A DNA stretch of 64,000 nt from Saccharopolyspora rosea (GCF_025643595.1 NZ_CP102826.1:3720001-3784000); one strand, 5' to 3'; positions 50,629 to 60,439 are shown, numbered from the stretch's first letter. The notes: generated by a model not told the origin, from the sequence alone. Numbers and translations: made by a program.

Positions 50629-51871
50629 TGATGTTGCAGATCGCGGTGAAGGAGATCATCTGGTTCTCCCGGAGCCGAAGCTCGTCGGGGCCCGCGTTGG
50701 CTTCGTCGAGAACGGTGTCCACCGGCGGCGGTAAGCAGGCCATGGTGGGTGTGAGCAGCACGTCGAAACCACGGCCCCACTGGGCGACGACCTGCCGCGA
50801 TTCCCGTTGCAGCAGGGCGACCGCCCGGGTGTAGATCCCGGAGTGGCGGCCGGCGGCTCGGGCCATCCGGTGCCGCAGATGCGGTTCGGCCCGTTCGGGA
50901 TCGTCATACGGAGCAGCCCACAGCGCCGCGTCCAGAACGGTCTGGGCGTAGCAGCTGATCGCCTCGCTGGTGAAGAAACGAGGGGTGGCGGGCTGCACGT
51001 GGTGGCCGAGCGATTCCAGCAGCCGTGCCGTGCGTTCTGCTGCGGCGACGCATTCCGGGTCCACCGGCAGGCCGGTAGGCGCATCGACGGCCAGCCCGAT
51101 GCGCAGTCGGCCGGCGGGTCTGCCCACCTCCTCGGCGAAGGGCCGTTCCGGGGCCGGCGCGCGGTACATCGCCAGGCGGTCGGGCGCGGACATGGCGTCG
51201 AGCAGTGCGGCGGCGTCGCGAACGTAGCGGGTGATGGCTCCTTCAACGGTCGCGTGTTCCCAGCTCATCATTGTTCGCGGAATGCGGCCGCGGCTGGGTT
51301 TGAGCCCGACGAGGCCGCAGCACGAGGCCGGCATCCGGATCGAACCGCCGCCATCGCCGGCGTGTGCCACCGGCGAAAGGCCGGCGGCGACCGCGGCGGC
51401 GGCGCCTCCGCTGGAGCCGCCCGAGGAGAACTCCGGGTTCCACGGGTTGCGCGTGCTGCCGAATCGGCGGTTGTCGGTGGTGGACAGCAGCCCCATGTCC
51501 GGGGTGTTGGTCCGGCCGAACAGCAGGAATCCGGCGTTCAGCAAGCGGGTGACGACCGGTTCGGAATGCTCCCGGGGTGTGTCGGACACGCCGAACGAGC
51601 CGTACGTCGCGGGCTGCCCCCGAACCTCGGTCAAGTCCTTGATCGGAATGGGAACGCCGTGGAACGGCGGAAGCTCCGCACCGGAGAGGACGGCTCGTTC
51701 GGCCTGCTCGGCGGCTTCGCGCACCGCGTCGTCGTCGCGCCAGACAAAGGCGTTGAGCGTCGAATCGTACCGGTCGATGCGGTCCAGGTAGGTGTCCACC
51801 ACCTCCACGGGGCTGAGCTCCCGCGCGCGTACCGCGGATGCGAGGTCGATCGCCGAATCGAACGGATCCAT
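50459..51871 (-). CDS. Amidase (amidase signature family)
   Basis: 470 residues from [21 protein letters not shown]. The Ser-cisSer-Lys triad is visible: Lys in [13 protein letters not shown] near residue 77, the glycine/serine-rich signature [36 protein letters not shown] near 150-185 with both serines, and [13 protein letters not shown]. Length is typical. The family hydrolyses carboxamides to acid and ammonia in the cytosol. It lies 20 bp downstream of the Tat amine oxidase start on the same strand order (amidase then oxidase), and is divergent from the AraC regulator. Amide and amine nitrogen release could form one pathway. Confidence 0.93.
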   Translation of the reverse strand: MDPFDSAIDLASAVRARELSPVEVVDTYLDRIDRYDSTLNAFVWRDDDAVREAAEQAERAVLSGAELPPFHGVPIPIKDLTEVRGQPATYGSFGVSDTPREHSEPVVTRLLNAGFLLFGRTNTPDMGLLSTTDNRRFGSTRNPWNPEFSSGGSSGGAAAAVAAGLSPVAHAGDGGGSIRMPASCCGLVGLKPSRGRIPRTMMSWEHATVEGAITRYVRDAAALLDAMSAPDRLAMYRAPAPERPFAEEVGRPAGRLRIGLAVDAPTGLPVDPECVAAAERTARLLESLGHHVQPATPRFFTSEAISCYAQTVLDAALWAAPYDDPERAEPHLRHRMARAAGRHSGIYTRAVALLQRESRQVVAQWGRGFDVLLTPTMACLPPPVDTVLDEANAGPDELRLRENQMISFTAICNITGLPAISVPTHTSVGGLPVGSQLVAGPWEEAVLVRLAAELEGLDDWTGRRPHRFHR

Positions 51872-52073
51872 GCGGGCTCCAACCGTTGTCGGGTGCAGGT
51901 GCGGACCGCGCGAGCGGGGAACCGACGGCGCTGCGCGATCCGTTGCCGGTTGCTCGCTCGGTTGGCGGCGGCCCGAAGGCGAGCATCTGGCAATCCGAAC
52001 GCCCGGACTGGTAGAACAGCGCACACCCGTGGGGCGGCAGTGCACGCGTTCGGCGGCGGCCGGAGGTGGGACG

Positions 52074-53024
52074 ATGCCGGTAGAACACCGGAAGGACGGA
52101 GCCGTGGTGTTCGGCTACCTGGACACCGAGTCGGCAGACCGTTCCCGCGCCTTCGACACCGTTCTGGTCCGAGCGGCCGATCCGTACCGGGCCGCCTTCC
52201 GGTCGCACCGGTTCGGTCTGCTCAGCGCTTGTGACATCAGTGGTGACCACAGGATTCAGGTCCGCCCGAGGCAGTCGCCCGCCACCAGGCGCGCGGGACA
52301 CGTGCTCGGGCTGGTGCTGTCCGGCAGCGGAGTGCTGGAGCAGAGCAGTCGCACCGCGGCGCTGGCCCCCGGCGATTTCGCGCTCTACTCCGGCACGCGA
52401 CCGTTCCGCCTCGACCTGAGCGGGCCGTACCGGTACCTCGTGGTGAGCCTGGATGCGGCAACGGCATCACTCGTGCGGCTGATCGACAACGCCACATCGA
52501 ACCGGGAGCTCCCGCGCACTCCCAGCGGCCGAATTCTCGCCGCGGCGCTGACCGAGCTGGCCCACTGCGCGTCGCAGCTCGGCCCACTGGCCAAACAGGA
52601 GATCGGTGAACACGTGGCCCACCTGCTCCGCACCGCGATCCGCGACCTGGACCGCGGTGCGGATCCCGGGACACGTGCACCGTTGTTCGCTCGGGTCCTG
52701 CACTTCATCGATCGGCACCTCGCCGAGGACCTGTCACCGGCCCGCATCGCGGCGGTGCACCACATTTCCGTGCGCTACCTGCATCGGCTGTTCCACGACC
52801 ACGGCGAAACCGTCTGCGACCACGTCCGGCGGCGCCGCCTGGAACGCATCCGCCGGGATCTGGCGGATCCCGCGCTGGCCGACCTGCCCGTCTACTCCGT
52901 CGCAGCTCGCTGGGGGATGCGCGACGCCAGCCACTTCGGCAAGCTGTTCAGAGCCGAGTTCGCCCTGTCGCCGCGCCGCTTCCGCAAGCACGTGCTCGGC
53001 ACCGACAACGCAGCGCAGCGGTGA
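52074..53024 (+). CDS. AraC family transcriptional regulator
   Basis: 316 residues from MPVEHRKDGAVVFGYLDTES, GGAGGTGGG upstream. Residues 1-200 form a cupin-like sensor of the AraC-binding-like type (HVLGLVLSGSGVLEQSSRTAALAPGDFALYSGTRPF). The C-terminal two helix-turn-helix motifs begin HHISVRYLHRLFHDHGETVCDHVRRRRLERIRRDL and end ARWGMRDASHFGKLFRAEFALSPRRFRK. It is divergent from the amidase/oxidase genes with a 202-bp gap and is their likely activator. Confidence 0.92.
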   Translation: MPVEHRKDGAVVFGYLDTESADRSRAFDTVLVRAADPYRAAFRSHRFGLLSACDISGDHRIQVRPRQSPATRRAGHVLGLVLSGSGVLEQSSRTAALAPGDFALYSGTRPFRLDLSGPYRYLVVSLDAATASLVRLIDNATSNRELPRTPSGRILAAALTELAHCASQLGPLAKQEIGEHVAHLLRTAIRDLDRGADPGTRAPLFARVLHFIDRHLAEDLSPARIAAVHHISVRYLHRLFHDHGETVCDHVRRRRLERIRRDLADPALADLPVYSVAARWGMRDASHFGKLFRAEFALSPRRFRKHVLGTDNAAQR

Positions 53025-53116
53025 CCGCGCGGACGCCCTGGCACACCGATCGCCCCACCACGAGAGGAATCCACCAAAGCTCCCGAACGCGACGTTGCTC
53101 TCGTAGGATTCGCGAT

Positions 53117-54049
53117 GTGGCACCACTGTCGCCCCGGATGCCGGACATCGGCGCACTCGAAGTGCTGCTCAGCGTTGCGCGGCTGGGCAGCCTGAACCGC
53201 GCAGCCCGCGAACACGGCATCTCGCAGCCCGCGGTGAGCTCCCGGATCCGCTACATGGAGCGGCTGATCGGTGTGCCGCTGCTGGAGCGCTCCACCTCCG
53301 GTTCCCGGTTGACCCCGGCCGGTGCGCTCGTCGCGGACTGGGCCCGTGGCGTCGTGGAGTCCGCTGCGGTGCTGGACGCGGGGATCAGCGCGTTGCGGGG
53401 GGAACGCGCCCACGAACTGGGTGTCGCGGCGAGCATGACGGCAGCCGAGTACCTGGTGCCCGGCTGGTTGGTCGCGTTGCACGAGCGGGCGCCGGAGCTG
53501 AAGGTGTCGTTGCGGCTGGCCAATTCGGCTGACGTGGCGAACTCGGTCCTCGCCGGTGAGGTCGAACTCGGGTTCGTCGAGGGCCCGTCGGTGCCGGAAG
53601 GACTGGACAGCCAGGACGTGGCCGCCGATCGGTTGGAGGTGGTGGTGGCGCCGAGCCATCCGTGGAGTCGCCGGCGCACCCCGGTACCGGCGGCGGAACT
53701 GGCGGCGACCCCGCTGATCCAACGGGAACCGGGCTCCGGCACCCGGTACACGTTGGAGCGGGTGCTGGCGGACTTCGGACCGCTGGCCCCGCCGCTGCTG
53801 GAGGCTTCCTCGACGACCGCCGTCCGTTCCGCCGCCGCGGCTGGGGTGGCACCCGCCGTGATCAGCTCGCTCGCGGTGGCCGGGGACCTCGTGGATCGTC
53901 GGCTGGTCGCGATCCCGGTCGAGGGCATCGACATGCGGCGGGTGATCCGGGCGGTGTGGCGGTCCGGGAACCAGCTGTTGGGACCGGTGCGGGACCTCGT
54001 CGGGGTGGCGGCGCGGTCCCGGCACGCCCGACGCCGCTCACACGACTGA
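53117..54049 (+). CDS. LysR family transcriptional regulator
   Basis: 310 residues from GTG 53117, chosen because AGGA lies 8 nt upstream; an ATG at 53138 is possible. The helix-turn-helix LGSLNRAAREHGISQPAVSSRIRYMERLIGVPLLER is followed by an effector domain with EYLVPGWLVALHERAPELKVSL and the GEVELGFVEGPSVP strand. These features resemble the CysL/YwfM-type regulators that control sulfur or sulfite metabolism in some bacteria. The 3' end overlaps the convergent mrp gene by 12 bp. The molybdoenzyme operon on the other strand is a possible target. Confidence 0.9.
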   Translation: MAPLSPRMPDIGALEVLLSVARLGSLNRAAREHGISQPAVSSRIRYMERLIGVPLLERSTSGSRLTPAGALVADWARGVVESAAVLDAGISALRGERAHELGVAASMTAAEYLVPGWLVALHERAPELKVSLRLANSADVANSVLAGEVELGFVEGPSVPEGLDSQDVAADRLEVVVAPSHPWSRRRTPVPAAELAATPLIQREPGSGTRYTLERVLADFGPLAPPLLEASSTTAVRSAAAAGVAPAVISSLAVAGDLVDRRLVAIPVEGIDMRRVIRAVWRSGNQLLGPVRDLVGVAARSRHARRRSHD

Positions 54050-55150
54050 CAGCGGCAGCGGCATCCCCGCGAGACCGCGCCGCACCACCGGCAGTTCCGC
54101 GGCGAGTTTCGCCACCGCCGTCGCGGACGGCGCATCGGGATCGCGCGCCACCACGGGAATCCCGGCGTCACCTGCTTCCCGCATGGCGGTGTCCAGCGGG
54201 ATCTGCGTGAGCAGCGGAACGCCCAGTTCCTCGGCGAGTCGTTGCCCGCCGCCGGTGCCGAACAGAGGCGTCGCGGTACCGCAGGACCCGCACACGAGCA
54301 AGGACATGTTCTCCACGACACCGGCGATCGGCATCCGCTGGTCGCGCGCCATTCTGCCGACGCGGGCGGCGACGGTCTGCGCGGCGGGCTGCGGCGTGGT
54401 CACCGCCAGCAGTGCGGCCTGCGGCACCAGCTCCAGCAGCGAAAGCGCCACGTCACCGGTGCCCGGCGGCAGATCGAGCAGCAGCACGTCGAGAGCGTCC
54501 CAGTGCACGTCCACCAGGAACTGCTCCAACGCCTTGTGCAGCATGGGGCCGCGCCACACCACGGGTTCGGCGTCGTCGACGAAGAACCCGACCGACATCA
54601 ACCGCACGCCGTGCGCCTCGATCGGCAGCATGAACCCGTTCAACGCGACCGGGTTGCGCCGCACACCGAACAGGTGCGGGATCGAGAAGCCCCACACGTC
54701 CGCGTCGAGCACGCCGACGCGCTGTCCCGACCGCGCCAGGGCGACCGCCAGGTTCGCCGTCACGCTCGACTTCCCAACGCCGCCCTTGCCGCTGGCCACG
54801 GCGTAGACGCGGGTCCGTTCGTCGAGCCCGCGCGCCCGCTCGTTCCGGATCCTGCCGGCCAGTTCCATGCGTTCCCGCTCGGACATGGTGCTGAAGCCGA
54901 CCTCGACCGCGGTGGCGCCGGCGGCGGTCGCGGCGCTGGTGACGGCTTCGCGCAGCGACTCGCGCAGCGGGCATGCCTGGGTCGTCAGGGCGATCTCGAT
55001 GCGCGCCCCGCCCTTGCGGTCCACCTCGACGTCGCGGAGCATGCCCAGCTCGGCGAGCCCGCGGTGCAGTTCCGGGTCCTCCACGGCACCAACCGCGGCG
55101 CGCACCGCTCCGCTGTCGGTGCGGGGTTTCGTCCGGTGCTTCGACAACAT
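54038..55150 (-). CDS. mrp: Mrp/ApbC family Fe-S cluster carrier ATPase
   Basis: 370 residues from MLSKHRTKPRTDSG; GGAGGT sits 6 nt upstream, favouring this ATG over the one two codons earlier. N-terminal MIP18-like domain (AVGAVEDPELHRGLAELGMLRDVEV, about 12-90) is followed by the P-loop domain with the deviant Walker A GKGGVGKSS near 130, LLDLPPGTGDVALSL near 225, and the cluster-binding CGSCG near 300. Mrp proteins transfer [4Fe-4S] clusters to apoproteins. The gene follows the molybdoenzyme catalytic subunit by 17 bp, so it is probably the maturation factor of that enzyme. Confidence 0.9.
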   Translation of the reverse strand: MLSKHRTKPRTDSGAVRAAVGAVEDPELHRGLAELGMLRDVEVDRKGGARIEIALTTQACPLRESLREAVTSAATAAGATAVEVGFSTMSERERMELAGRIRNERARGLDERTRVYAVASGKGGVGKSSVTANLAVALARSGQRVGVLDADVWGFSIPHLFGVRRNPVALNGFMLPIEAHGVRLMSVGFFVDDAEPVVWRGPMLHKALEQFLVDVHWDALDVLLLDLPPGTGDVALSLLELVPQAALLAVTTPQPAAQTVAARVGRMARDQRMPIAGVVENMSLLVCGSCGTATPLFGTGGGQRLAEELGVPLLTQIPLDTAMREAGDAGIPVVARDPDAPSATAVAKLAAELPVVRRGLAGMPLPLSVV

Positions 55151-55167
55151 CGGCATACCTCCGTGGG

Positions 55168-58005
55168 TCAGGCGCGGAAGGCGCGGCGGACCGGGGGAAC
55201 CGGGCGCATCAGGAACTCCGGGCGCCGCTGGCCCCCGGGGCCGAGCGTGGCGCGGGTCTTGGCCAGCCATTCCCGGTACACCGCACGGGAGCGCCGGGTG
55301 TCGACGTAGACGTCGCCGTAACGATCTTCCGGGCCGGCCGGGGACAGGGTGACCTTCTGCAACCAGCAGTGCATGCCCGACCACGGGTCGGGGTGCACCG
55401 CGAACGCGAGGTTCTGGTGCACGCCGGGGTCCTGCCAGTCGATGCGCGAAGAGTCCGGGTCATCGGAGTCGAACGGTTCGATTCCGGTCTTGTGCCGGAG
55501 CATGAAGGTGTGCTCGCCGTGCGGGTGGGACAGCTCGACCATGCCGGCGACCCACCGGCTGCCTTCTCCGGGGTGCAGCCGCCACCGTCCCATGTGGTGC
55601 GACAGCGCACACACGCCCGGCCGGATCCCTTCGGTCACCCAGACGCGGCAGACGAAGTAGCCGATCTCGGTGCTGATGCGCACCAGACCGCCGGTGTCGA
55701 CCCCGTGGCGCCGGGCGTCGGCGGAGTTCAACCACAGCGGGTGGGTGTTGCTGATCTCGTTGAGGTATTTGGCGTTCCCGGACCGGGTGTGGATCAGCGT
55801 CGGCAGCCGGAACGTCGGCACCAGCACGAGCTCACCGGCGTCGATGTCGACCTCGCTGTGGGCGACGTGCGATCTGATGTACCCCGGGGTGGCGTGCTCC
55901 GGCCAGCCCCAGTCGCGCATCGACGTCGAGTACACCTCAAGCTTGCGGGACGGGGTGGGCCAGCCGGCGGTGATCGAACCGTCTTCGTGCCGCACACCGA
56001 CGGAACCGGCCTCGCCGACCACCGGTGGCGCGTCCTCCAGCGTCACCGGCCGCCGGAACACCCCGTCCGCATCGGCTTGCGCGCCCTCCAGTTCGGCGTC
56101 GGTGAGTTCCCTCTCGTCCTGGCGGTAGACATCGTTGTCGATCTCCACGACGCCGTAGCGCCGCATGTACTCCAGCGGCGTCATGCCCTGCTCGGCGGCC
56201 TTCTCGGGCAGTCCCGGCACCTGGTTCTCGAACGTCCAGCGGTAGTACTCGTCGACGGTGATCTTCTCGCCGGGGCGGTACGGCGACTCGAAGTGCCGGC
56301 GAATGCCCAGCGCGTTGTCCGGATCGATGCGCCAGGACAGCTCGAACCAGAACTCGTTCTCCTCCCACACCTCGCCGGGGTTGGCATCGCGGGTGTCGGT
56401 GCAGTTGCGGCCGAGCCGGTCCATCGCGACCCGGCGCACCGGTTGGCGGAAGCCGAGCCACCGGCCCGCGTGCGTCTCGTAGGAGTGCGTGTCGTGGCGT
56501 TCCGCGCCGTGGCCCATGGGCAGCACGTAGTCGGCGAACTCCGCGGTTTCCGACCAGGTGGGGGTGAGCGCGACGTGCAGGCCGACCTTGCCGGGATCGG
56601 CGAGCTGCTGCATCCAGGTGAAGCCGTCCGGGTTGGTCCAGATCGGGTTGTACACGCGGGAGAAGTAGACCTCCAGGCGGCCACGGCCTTCGGCCAGGAA
56701 GTGCGGCAGCAGGAAGGACATCTCGTTGGTGGACAGCGGGTATTCGCGAGGCCAGGTCAGCTCGTTCCAGCGGTCGTGCGGCGCGGGCATCGCCGGTCCG
56801 TGCGGGATGAGCTTGTTCCAGCCGTTCGGGCTCGTGCCCCCCTTCTCCCCGATGCTGCCGGTCAGCGCGAGGACGAACCACAGCGCGCGGGCGACCTGCC
56901 AGCCGCCGAGGTTTCCGGCGCACGCCGAACGCCAGACGTGCGAAGCCAGTCGGCCGCCGCACGCGGCGACGGTCTCGGCCACCTCGGCGATCTTGGCGGC
57001 CGGGACCCGTGCCTCCTGGGCGGCGAACTCGAAGGTGTACCCGGCGTAGTCGGACTCCAGGAGGTCGAGGAAGGTTCCGAAGTCCGACGGCGCTTCGGGG
57101 TGCAGTTCGCGCAGGTAGGTCCGCCAGTTGAACCAGCGTCGCACGAAGACCTCGTCGATCTCGCGGGTGCGCAGCAGGTGCGCGGCGACCGCCAGCAGGA
57201 TGGCGGCCTCGCTGCCCGGCCAGGGCGCCAGCCAGGTGTCGGCGTGCGACGCGGTGTTGGACATCCGCGGATCGAGCACGATCAGCTTCGCGCCGCCCTG
57301 CTTGCCCTCCATGATCCGCTGGGCGTGCGGGTTGAAGTAGTGCCCGGTTTCCAGGTGCGAGGACAGCAGCAGGATCACGTTGGCGTTGGCGTAGTCCGGC
57401 GATGGGCGATCGTATCCGGCCCACAAAGTCATGCCGAACCGCGCGCCGGACGAGCAGATGTTGGTGTGGCTGTTGTGCCCGTCGACGCCCCAGGCGTTCA
57501 GGAAGCGCTCGGCGAAACCGTCCTCGCCGGGTCGCCCGACGTGGTACATCACCTCCTCGTTGCGGTCCTCGACGATGGCCTGCCGGATCCGGGCGGCGAT
57601 GTCGTCGAGCGCCTCGTCCCAGCTGACCCGCTGCCACTGCCCGGCGCCGCGGGCACCGGTGCGCTTGAGCGGGTGCAGGATCCGTTCCGGGTCGTTGAGC
57701 TGGTTGATCGTCGCCGGGCCCTTGGCGCAGTTGCGACCGCGTGAGCCGGGGTGCGCCGGATTTCCTTCCAGCTTCTTGATGGACAGGTCGTCCTTGTCGA
57801 CGTAGGCGAGCAGCCCGCAGGCGCTTTCGCAGTTGAAGCAGGTGGTGGGCACCAGCGTGTACGAGCGGGGCACCTTCCGCGGATGCGCCTTGGCGTCGTA
57901 CTCGACGTGGTGGTCCCAGGCGGACACCGGCGGGAAGTTGCGCAGGTGTTCGTGGTTCCGCGCGCCAGGCAGCGCAGGTTCGCAGCGCGGTTGCTCGTCG
58001 TGCAT
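55168..58005 (-). CDS. Molybdopterin-dependent oxidoreductase catalytic subunit (CISM family)
   Basis: 945 residues from MHDEQPRCEPALPGA, behind GAGAGGAAA. The [4Fe-4S] site is TTCFNCESACGLLAYVDKDD plus GRNCAKGPAT. GWNKLIPHGP-type and GRPGEDGFAERFLNAWGVDGHNSHTNICSSGARFG blocks bind the molybdenum cofactor. The C-terminal beta-barrel (LVLVPTFRLPTLIHTRSGNAKYL) is also present. There is no twin-Arg signal, so the enzyme should be cytosolic. The combination with a ferredoxin-NrfD subunit resembles cytosolic sulfite dehydrogenase SoeABC or polysulfide/thiosulfate reductase types, but the substrate cannot be decided from motifs. Operon order: ferredoxin-NrfD, this gene, mrp. Confidence 0.9.
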   Translation of the reverse strand: MHDEQPRCEPALPGARNHEHLRNFPPVSAWDHHVEYDAKAHPRKVPRSYTLVPTTCFNCESACGLLAYVDKDDLSIKKLEGNPAHPGSRGRNCAKGPATINQLNDPERILHPLKRTGARGAGQWQRVSWDEALDDIAARIRQAIVEDRNEEVMYHVGRPGEDGFAERFLNAWGVDGHNSHTNICSSGARFGMTLWAGYDRPSPDYANANVILLLSSHLETGHYFNPHAQRIMEGKQGGAKLIVLDPRMSNTASHADTWLAPWPGSEAAILLAVAAHLLRTREIDEVFVRRWFNWRTYLRELHPEAPSDFGTFLDLLESDYAGYTFEFAAQEARVPAAKIAEVAETVAACGGRLASHVWRSACAGNLGGWQVARALWFVLALTGSIGEKGGTSPNGWNKLIPHGPAMPAPHDRWNELTWPREYPLSTNEMSFLLPHFLAEGRGRLEVYFSRVYNPIWTNPDGFTWMQQLADPGKVGLHVALTPTWSETAEFADYVLPMGHGAERHDTHSYETHAGRWLGFRQPVRRVAMDRLGRNCTDTRDANPGEVWEENEFWFELSWRIDPDNALGIRRHFESPYRPGEKITVDEYYRWTFENQVPGLPEKAAEQGMTPLEYMRRYGVVEIDNDVYRQDERELTDAELEGAQADADGVFRRPVTLEDAPPVVGEAGSVGVRHEDGSITAGWPTPSRKLEVYSTSMRDWGWPEHATPGYIRSHVAHSEVDIDAGELVLVPTFRLPTLIHTRSGNAKYLNEISNTHPLWLNSADARRHGVDTGGLVRISTEIGYFVCRVWVTEGIRPGVCALSHHMGRWRLHPGEGSRWVAGMVELSHPHGEHTFMLRHKTGIEPFDSDDPDSSRIDWQDPGVHQNLAFAVHPDPWSGMHCWLQKVTLSPAGPEDRYGDVYVDTRRSRAVYREWLAKTRATLGPGGQRRPEFLMRPVPPVRRAFRA

Positions 58006-58024
58006 GGGCGTTTCCTCTCCCGAT

Positions 58025-59569
58025 TCAGGACAGCGGAACGTCTTGGGCGGCGCGCACGAACACGCTCTCGTAGGCCAGCAGCGCGCCCTGGACGAGGACA
58101 CCGGCCAGCACCGGGAGCGCTGCCGACGTGCCCTGCCAGCCGGTTGCGGCCGCCACCGCGGCCACGGCGGCAGGCGCGACGCCGCCGCCCCAGAACAGGC
58201 GCGCGTAACGGCCGCGGGTGATCATGTGCGCGGCGGCCTGGGAATTCCGGGTCGGGTGCCGGCCCAGGTGTTCCAGCAGCAGCATCACCACGTGCAGCAG
58301 GGTGCTGATCGCCAGGCTGCGGGCGACGAGTGCGACGGCGTCGCCGGACGGGTCGGCGAACGCGGAAGGCAGCAGCAGCGCACCGGCGCCGACCATCACC
58401 GCCTGCACGATGAGGTGCCAGAACAGCAGTGGGGACTGCCACAGGTCGCGGCCTTCGGCCTGGCCGAACAGGAATCCGGTGTACCCGGCGGTGAGCGCCG
58501 CTGCCGGCACCGTTGCCCAGGCCAGCGGGTCCAGCACCGCGTCCGCGGTGGGCGCGTCGAGCACGCCCGCGGCGGCCAGCACGCCGGTGCACAGCCAGGC
58601 GGTCGCGATGGCGGCGAACGCACCCAGCACCACCGCTCCCCAGACCAGCCACGATGTCGGGTTGGGTTTCAGCAGCAGGTACAGGAACCTCTTGGGCTGC
58701 TTCAAGTCCCACACGAGCAACACCCCGGTGGCCGCCACCCCGATGACACCGAGCGCCGGCGCGACGAGGCTCCCCAACGGCCCGAGGTCGACCCCGAGGA
58801 AGCGCGCCAGCGCGGCGACCAGGAGTGCACCGGCACCGAACGCCTTGGTCCACAGGTAGGTGGTCACCCGCCATCCCCACGGGCGCGGGTGCGCCGTGTT
58901 CAGCGTGGTGCGCGCGCGGCCGACCGGGTCGACGGGCAGGTCCCTCGACGCCTCGCGGCGGTGTTCATCCGGCCGCGCCCAGATGTAGGACTCCCCGGTC
59001 GGCGCCGCCAGCGGATCCAGGACGGCGCGGTCGGCGCCGAGGTAGAAGACGTTCGGCCCGGTGTTCTGCTCGGGCGCGCGCACCTGGACGGGATTCTCGT
59101 TGACCAGCTTGGCGATCCCGCTGTCCGGATCGTCGAGGTCGCCCACCCAGATGGAGTGGGTCGGGCACACCACGACGCACGCCGGTTCCAGGCCCTCGTC
59201 GACCCGGTGGGCGCAGAAGTTGCACTTGGCGGCGGTACCGGTATCGCCGTCGATGTAGATCGCGTCGTAGGGGCAGGCCTGCATGCAGCCCTTGCAGCCG
59301 ATGCACCGTTCCCGGTCGAAGTCGACGATGCCGTCGTCGCGCGTGAACAACGCTTTCGTCGGGCAGATGCGCACGCAAGGCGCGTCCGTGCAGTGGTTGC
59401 ACCGAAGCACGCCGAAGTCCCTGGTGGTGGCCGGGAAATCGCCGGACTCCACGTACTTGACCCAGGTGCGGAACTGGCCGACCGGCACTTCGTGCTCGGT
59501 CTTGCACGCAACGGTGCAGGCGTGGCAGCCGATGCAGGTCCGCTGATCGATGGCGAAGCCGTAACGCAC
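58025..59569 (-). CDS. Fused 4Fe-4S ferredoxin and NrfD-type membrane subunit
   Basis: 514 residues from GTG 59569 (AGGAG 6 nt upstream). Residues 1-180 form a DmsB/PsrB-like four-cluster ferredoxin: CIGCHACTVACK, CNHCTDAPCVRICP, CIGCKGCMQACP and CNFCAHRV...CVVVCP. Residues 240-514 form an NrfD/PsrC-type membrane domain of about eight helices (KAFGAGALLVAALARFLG ... WHLIVQAVMVGAGALLLPSA). These are normally separate proteins; the fusion fixes electron transfer between the quinone-binding anchor and the catalytic subunit. First gene of the molybdoenzyme operon. Confidence 0.92.
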   Translation of the reverse strand: MRYGFAIDQRTCIGCHACTVACKTEHEVPVGQFRTWVKYVESGDFPATTRDFGVLRCNHCTDAPCVRICPTKALFTRDDGIVDFDRERCIGCKGCMQACPYDAIYIDGDTGTAAKCNFCAHRVDEGLEPACVVVCPTHSIWVGDLDDPDSGIAKLVNENPVQVRAPEQNTGPNVFYLGADRAVLDPLAAPTGESYIWARPDEHRREASRDLPVDPVGRARTTLNTAHPRPWGWRVTTYLWTKAFGAGALLVAALARFLGVDLGPLGSLVAPALGVIGVAATGVLLVWDLKQPKRFLYLLLKPNPTSWLVWGAVVLGAFAAIATAWLCTGVLAAAGVLDAPTADAVLDPLAWATVPAAALTAGYTGFLFGQAEGRDLWQSPLLFWHLIVQAVMVGAGALLLPSAFADPSGDAVALVARSLAISTLLHVVMLLLEHLGRHPTRNSQAAAHMITRGRYARLFWGGGVAPAAVAAVAAATGWQGTSAALPVLAGVLVQGALLAYESVFVRAAQDVPLS

Positions 59570-60068
59570 GTCGCACTCCTGGCCAATGCTCGAAGGGGGA
59601 AGCCAATCGCGGTCGGTCGAACGGGAAGGTTCGGCGCTCCAGCACCTCTGGGCGTCGAGGGCCCGCCCTGATCAGACCGTAGATCGGTTCACCCGCATCG
59701 ACATCAAAGGCCGGTGTTGAGGGGTATCAGGCGACCTTTGGGCCGGTGCGCCGGCTCGTCCGGCACTGGCAGCGGTTTTCGGACGTCCGAAGGATCGCGC
59801 GACCTGGCGCGGACGTGGATCGTCGCGGCAGCGGGCCGCGAGCAGCCGAAGACGTCGGGAACCGTCCCGCTGCAACCGGGTTCGGCTCTACCGGGAGACG
59901 AGAGGGTGACCGGTGCGCATGCACGTGGCGACCGGTCGGAGTGTTGCGCGCCCTGCAGTGGGCAGCATCGCCGCGGGCGCAGGTGCACTGCGGCGACGGG
60001 AGCGATCGGCACGCCTCAACCGCGGCGTCCGAGCAGGCGGGGTGGCCAGCACGTGCCGACGGGACCGC

Positions 60069-60105
60069 AGATCCCGGCCCGCACGCGACGCGCGGGCCGG
60101 GATCT
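60069..60105. terminator. Perfect 14-bp inverted repeat downstream of csp
   Basis: AGATCCCGGCCCGC and GCGGGCCGGGATCT, with a 9-nt loop. This is one of the strongest hairpins in the window. It lies 131 bp beyond the csp stop, after repeat copy 3, and upstream of the molybdoenzyme promoter. A terminator protecting that promoter is the simplest reading; no U-tract follows. Confidence 0.55.
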
Positions 60106-60117
60106 CAGCTGGGTCTC

Positions 60118-60235
60118 AGCACCTGCCTTGGAACCTGCTCCCGGAAGGCGTGGTAAGCGGCCTGAGCCGCTTACTCTTTCGGTGAGCGGTCTCGCAACCG
60201 GCACCGCCACCCGAAAGGAGTTCGAAGACGGGCTT
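60118..60235 (-). repeat. MITE-like repeat, copy 3 (inverted, internally deleted)
   Basis: On the minus strand it starts next to the csp stop with AGCCCGTCTTCGAACTCC, then GGGTGGCGGTGCCGG, a direct jump to GCGAGACCGCTCACCGAAAGAG (lacking the CCTCAGCGG...GAACCCGCGGCGG part of copies 1 and 2), and the hairpin TAAGCGGC/GCCGCTTA (60154-60173). It ends in a TIR-like CACCTGCCTTGGAACC. About 118 bp. Its hairpin lies 63 bp after the csp stop and could serve as terminator. Confidence 0.7.
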
Positions 60236-60439
60236 TCAGAGCGCGCGGACGAACTCGGCCTGCGGGCCCTTGGGGCCCTGGGTGACGTCGTAGGAGACGG
60301 CCTGGTTCTCCTCAAGGGTTCGGAAACCCGCGGCGTCGATGGCCGAGTAGTGCACGAACACGTCCGGCCCGCCGCCGTCCGGGGCGATGAAGCCGAAGCC
60401 CTTCTCGGAGTTGAACCACTTCACGGTTCCCTGAGTCAT
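60236..60439 (-). CDS. cspA: Cold-shock domain protein
   Basis: 67 residues from [20 protein letters not shown], with GGAGA 8 nt upstream. Both RNA-binding motifs are intact (RNP1 [11 protein letters not shown]2 VFVHYSAI), and the ending [14 protein letters not shown] is typical of actinobacterial CspA/CspB. It acts as an RNA chaperone that melts secondary structure and supports transcription antitermination. Its stop abuts repeat copy 3. Confidence 0.96.
   Translation of the reverse strand: MTQGTVKWFNSEKGFGFIAPDGGGPDVFVHYSAIDAAGFRTLEENQAVSYDVTQGPKGPQAEFVRAL

Larger units (their letters stand above)
59570..60235. other. Intergenic stretch of 666 bp between the molybdoenzyme operon and csp
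   Basis: Both neighbours are on the minus strand, so it holds the molybdoenzyme promoter (near 59600-59700) and the cold-shock gene's 3' region. Two structures occur: the hairpin at 60069-60105 and repeat copy 3 at about 60118-60235. Open frames in 59700-60060 have no coding character. Confidence 0.5.
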
